Position numbers and translations under genes: made by a program. 64,000 bases of DNA from the NCBI GenBank assembly GCA_016933535.1, contig JAFGAS010000035.1, positions 1 through 64,000 of the forward strand, in the 5' to 3' direction. The notes beneath the pieces were generated by a model. That model was not told the DNA's origin, ran no database searches, and saw only the letters and a program-made list of their open reading frames with translations. Positions 61,580 to 64,000 of the stretch are shown piece after piece (the first letter of the stretch is position 1; the number at the start of each line of letters is the position of its first letter). The stretch comes from Candidatus Zymogenaceae bacterium. Lineage in GTDB: Bacteria > Desulfobacterota > Zymogenia > Zymogenales > Zymogenaceae.

Positions 61580-64000
61580 ATGACCACCATTAATTTAGAT
61601 AAGATATTCGCCCCGACACGGATCGCCGTCGTCGGGGCAAGCAACGATCCGTCCGGGGTCGGCTATACGATCCTGAGAAATCTCATCGGGTCGGGATTTT
61701 CCGGTGTTATCTATCCGGTTAATCCGACCAAGGAAGCGGTCCAGGGTATCCAGGCCTACGCCGACGTCAAGAGCCTGCCGAGGCCCGCGGACCTGGCCGT
61801 CATCTGCACCCCGGCCAAGACGGTGCCGGGCATTATCGCGCAATGCGGCGAGATGGGGATCATGGGTATCATCATCATCTCGGCGGGTTTCAAGGAAATC
61901 GGCGCCGAGGGAAAGGTGCTCGAGGAAGCGGTTATGGCGCAGGCGGCCCGTTTCCCGGGCATGAGGATACTCGGCCCCAACTGCCTGGGGATTATAGTGC
62001 CCACTATCAGTATGAACGCAAGCTTCGCCACGGCCATGCCTGCCGCCGGGAGCGTGGCTGTCATATCCCAGTCGGGAGCGCTGTGTACGTCTCTTCTGGA
62101 CTGGGCGCTGGAAGAGGGGATCGGATTTTCGTATTTTGTATCTATCGGCAACAAGGCCGATATAGAATTCGGCGATCTCATCGACTACTTCGGTGGAGAC
62201 TCCAAGACAACCTCTATCATCCTCTATATAGAATCGGTGCGCTCGGTTCGGGAGTTTATGTCAGCGGCCCGGGCCTTTTCTAAGACCAGGCCGATCGTCG
62301 CCTTTAAGTCGGGGAGGTTCGCCGAATCGGCCAAGGCCGCCGGATCTCATACCGGGGCGATGGCGGGAGCCGACGACGTCTATGACGCGGCGTTTCAGCG
62401 GGCGGGGATCGAGCGGGTGATGGAGATCGACGATATCTTCGATTGCGCCGAGCTCCTGGGGCGCGTAAAACCCCCGCAGGGCGCACGGCTGGCCATCGTT
62501 ACCAACGCCGGCGGCCCGGGTGTCATGGCTACCGACAGCCTGATAGAGCATCACGGGGTTCTCGCCCGGCTCGGCGATGACACGCTCGATGCCCTTAATA
62601 AGGAGCTGCCTCCGTTCTGGTCGCATGGAAATCCGGTGGATGTCCTCGGGGACGCTCCGGCGCAACGGCTGGCCCGGGCGACCGAGATCACCCTGTCTGA
62701 CCCGGGGGTGGATGCGTCACTGGTCATCCTTACGCCCCAGGCGATGACCGACCCATCGGGCACGTCCATAGAGATCGGAAGATTGGTCAGAAAATTCGAT
62801 AAACCCATCCTGGCGGCGTGGATGGGGGGACTCAAAGTACGGGAAGGTATCCGGATCCTCAATCAGTCCAAGGTCCCGACGTATACGACGCCGGAACAGG
62901 GGGTGCGTGCCTTCATGCATCTGGTCTCATATAAGAGAAATCTCGAGATACTCTACGAGACACCTAAAAACGTCCCGGTACGGTTTACGCTTAACCGGCA
63001 GGAAATACGTGATCGGATGAAGTATCTCTTTAACGGGGGAGAGCGGGTCCTTTCCGAGATAGAATCAAAGGATCTGGTAGGCGCCTACGGTATTCCGGTC
63101 ACCAAGACGGTCATGGCGGGGACGGCCGACGAAGCGGTCAAGGCGGCCGGAGAGATCGGCTATCCCGTGGTCCTCAAGATTTACTCCCCCGATATCACCC
63201 ATAAGACGGACGCGGGGGGCATTGCGCTCAATCTGCATACCGAGCAGGACGTGAGTGAGGAGTATGACCGAATTATGGCGTCGTCCCGGTCTGTGTTTCC
63301 GAAGGCCGTGATTGACGGAGTGACCGTGCAACCGATGGTATCCATGAAGAGCTCAACCGAGCTAATTCTCGGTGCCAAGCGTGACGTTACCTTCGGATCG
63401 GTCATCATGCTGGGAATGGGGGGGATTACCGCGGAGCTCCTTCGCGACAGAGTACTTGAATTACCGCCGCTTAACGAGCGGCTGGCCCGAAGGATGCTTG
63501 AATCGCTGGCGTCTTACCTCCTGCTCGTGGGCTATCGGGGGAGGCCCCAGGCCGATATAGATGGGCTTATCGAAATTCTTATCAGGTTTTCGTATCTCAT
63601 CGCCGACTATCCCGAGATCAAGGAGCTCGATATAAACCCGTTGGTCGTTTCCCCGGACGGCGCGATTGCGCTGGATGCGCGCGTCATCGTCGATGAGGGT
63701 ATGCCGGGAAGGACCCAGGATCCCTACTATCACCTGGCAATCCGGCCGTACCCGGAGGAATACGAGCGGCCGATCACCCTGGCCGACGGCACGAATGCCC
63801 TCATGCGGCCGATAAAACCGGAGGACGAGCCGCTCTGGATAGACCTGCTCAATTCATTTTCGAAAGAGACAATTCGTTTTCGATTTTTCCACCCGATTCG
63901 GGAGATCACCCACGAGATGGCGACGCGCTACTGCTACATCGATTACGACCGGGAGATCGGCGTCGTTGTGGAGGTCGAGGAGAAGGGAGAGAAACATTTT
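61580..64000 (+). CDS. NDP-forming acyl-CoA synthetase/GNAT fusion (partial, runs off the window)
   Basis: At least 807 residues, start ATG 61580 with AGGAAG ten bases upstream; the stop lies beyond 64000. N-terminal CoA-binding domain (RIAVVGASNDPSGVGYTIL, CTPAKTVPGII), succinyl-CoA-synthetase-like domain (VISQSGALCTSLLDW, SHTGAMAG with the phospho-His), ATP-grasp domain (PVVLKIYSPDITHKTDAGGI, LDINPLVV), then the start of a GNAT domain (MRPIKPEDEPLW, RFRFFHP). Such fusions are either acetate/acyl-CoA ligases or Pat-type lysine acetyltransferases. Presence of SHTG favours ligase activity, but the fusion is also seen in Pat. Confidence 0.93.
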   Translation, partial: MTTINLDKIFAPTRIAVVGASNDPSGVGYTILRNLIGSGFSGVIYPVNPTKEAVQGIQAYADVKSLPRPADLAVICTPAKTVPGIIAQCGEMGIMGIIIISAGFKEIGAEGKVLEEAVMAQAARFPGMRILGPNCLGIIVPTISMNASFATAMPAAGSVAVISQSGALCTSLLDWALEEGIGFSYFVSIGNKADIEFGDLIDYFGGDSKTTSIILYIESVRSVREFMSAARAFSKTRPIVAFKSGRFAESAKAAGSHTGAMAGADDVYDAAFQRAGIERVMEIDDIFDCAELLGRVKPPQGARLAIVTNAGGPGVMATDSLIEHHGVLARLGDDTLDALNKELPPFWSHGNPVDVLGDAPAQRLARATEITLSDPGVDASLVILTPQAMTDPSGTSIEIGRLVRKFDKPILAAWMGGLKVREGIRILNQSKVPTYTTPEQGVRAFMHLVSYKRNLEILYETPKNVPVRFTLNRQEIRDRMKYLFNGGERVLSEIESKDLVGAYGIPVTKTVMAGTADEAVKAAGEIGYPVVLKIYSPDITHKTDAGGIALNLHTEQDVSEEYDRIMASSRSVFPKAVIDGVTVQPMVSMKSSTELILGAKRDVTFGSVIMLGMGGITAELLRDRVLELPPLNERLARRMLESLASYLLLVGYRGRPQADIDGLIEILIRFSYLIADYPEIKELDINPLVVSPDGAIALDARVIVDEGMPGRTQDPYYHLAIRPYPEEYERPITLADGTNALMRPIKPEDEPLWIDLLNSFSKETIRFRFFHPIREITHEMATRYCYIDYDREIGVVVEVEEKGEKHF

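Overview
The window looks like a chromosomal segment of an uncultured anaerobic bacterium, most plausibly Desulfobacterota (deltaproteobacterial type). The support is indirect: tetraheme c3-type cytochromes, two DUF4388 (PATAN) proteins, a phoH / 7TM-HD / ybeY / lnt / prfB run, several TPR lipoproteins, a type IV minor-pilin operon under a sigma-54-type regulator, and DUF763. Most of the window has GC-rich codon use. Two stretches are clearly AT-richer, around the reverse transcriptase (about 5.6-7.5 kb) and around a GNAT gene (about 39.8-40.9 kb), and look acquired.

Layout. 1-3.3 kb: two tRNA-Ser genes, a TPR lipoprotein, a DUF4388 response regulator and a QueT-like membrane protein. 3.4-5.6 kb: purC and a lytic transglycosylase with a textbook promoter. 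5.7-7.5 kb: a reverse transcriptase resembling antiphage (Abi/DRT) enzymes, with a frameshifted C-terminus, then a decayed ferredoxin-like frame on the minus strand. 7.5-13.5 kb: V4R protein, HypE-like protein, HAD phosphatase, DUF763 protein, HflX with a probable ACG start, and a frameshifted RidA-like gene. 13.5-15.6 kb: an ABC-2 exporter pair and a small membrane protein. 15.8-25.5 kb: a minus-strand run reading TPR protein, DUF4388, PhoH, 7TM-HD, YbeY, Lnt, and RF2 with a programmed frameshift. 25.8-28.7 kb: MazG, a small membrane protein, a phosphodiester-glycosidase-like protein and a TPR protein.

28.8-36.2 kb is the most unusual region. A MerR regulator is followed by three paralogous CrtI/RetSat-type FAD oxidoreductases, each with a lipoprotein signal peptide. 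Two of them are followed directly by a tetraheme c3-type cytochrome. I infer a duplicated extracytoplasmic flavoprotein-cytochrome redox module, and know of no characterised equivalent. 36.5-42.9 kb holds metabolic genes, several of which may act on lipids or alcohols: a possible SCP2-like protein, an iron alcohol dehydrogenase, a geranylgeranyl-reductase-like flavoprotein, a GNAT, an SDR and a KamA-family radical SAM enzyme.

43.2-57 kb: tRNA-Val, then a minus-strand minor-pilin operon (FimT/GspH, PilV, a 1387-residue PilW-like protein with fibronectin-type-III-like repeats, PilX). It is preceded by a good sigma-54 promoter and lies next to an NtrC-family regulator. A large sensor kinase and a PotD-like binding lipoprotein with no ABC permease lie behind that regulator. 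Together they read as a ligand-to-pilus signalling system. 57.4-64 kb: a GH36 alpha-galactosidase and a GPH-family symporter, then an acyl-CoA synthetase (NDP-forming)/GNAT fusion that runs off the end.

Three probable frameshifts and one missing canonical start fall within 7.0-13.3 kb. They may be real decay or local indel errors in the assembly. All calls come from reading the sequence; no database search was run.
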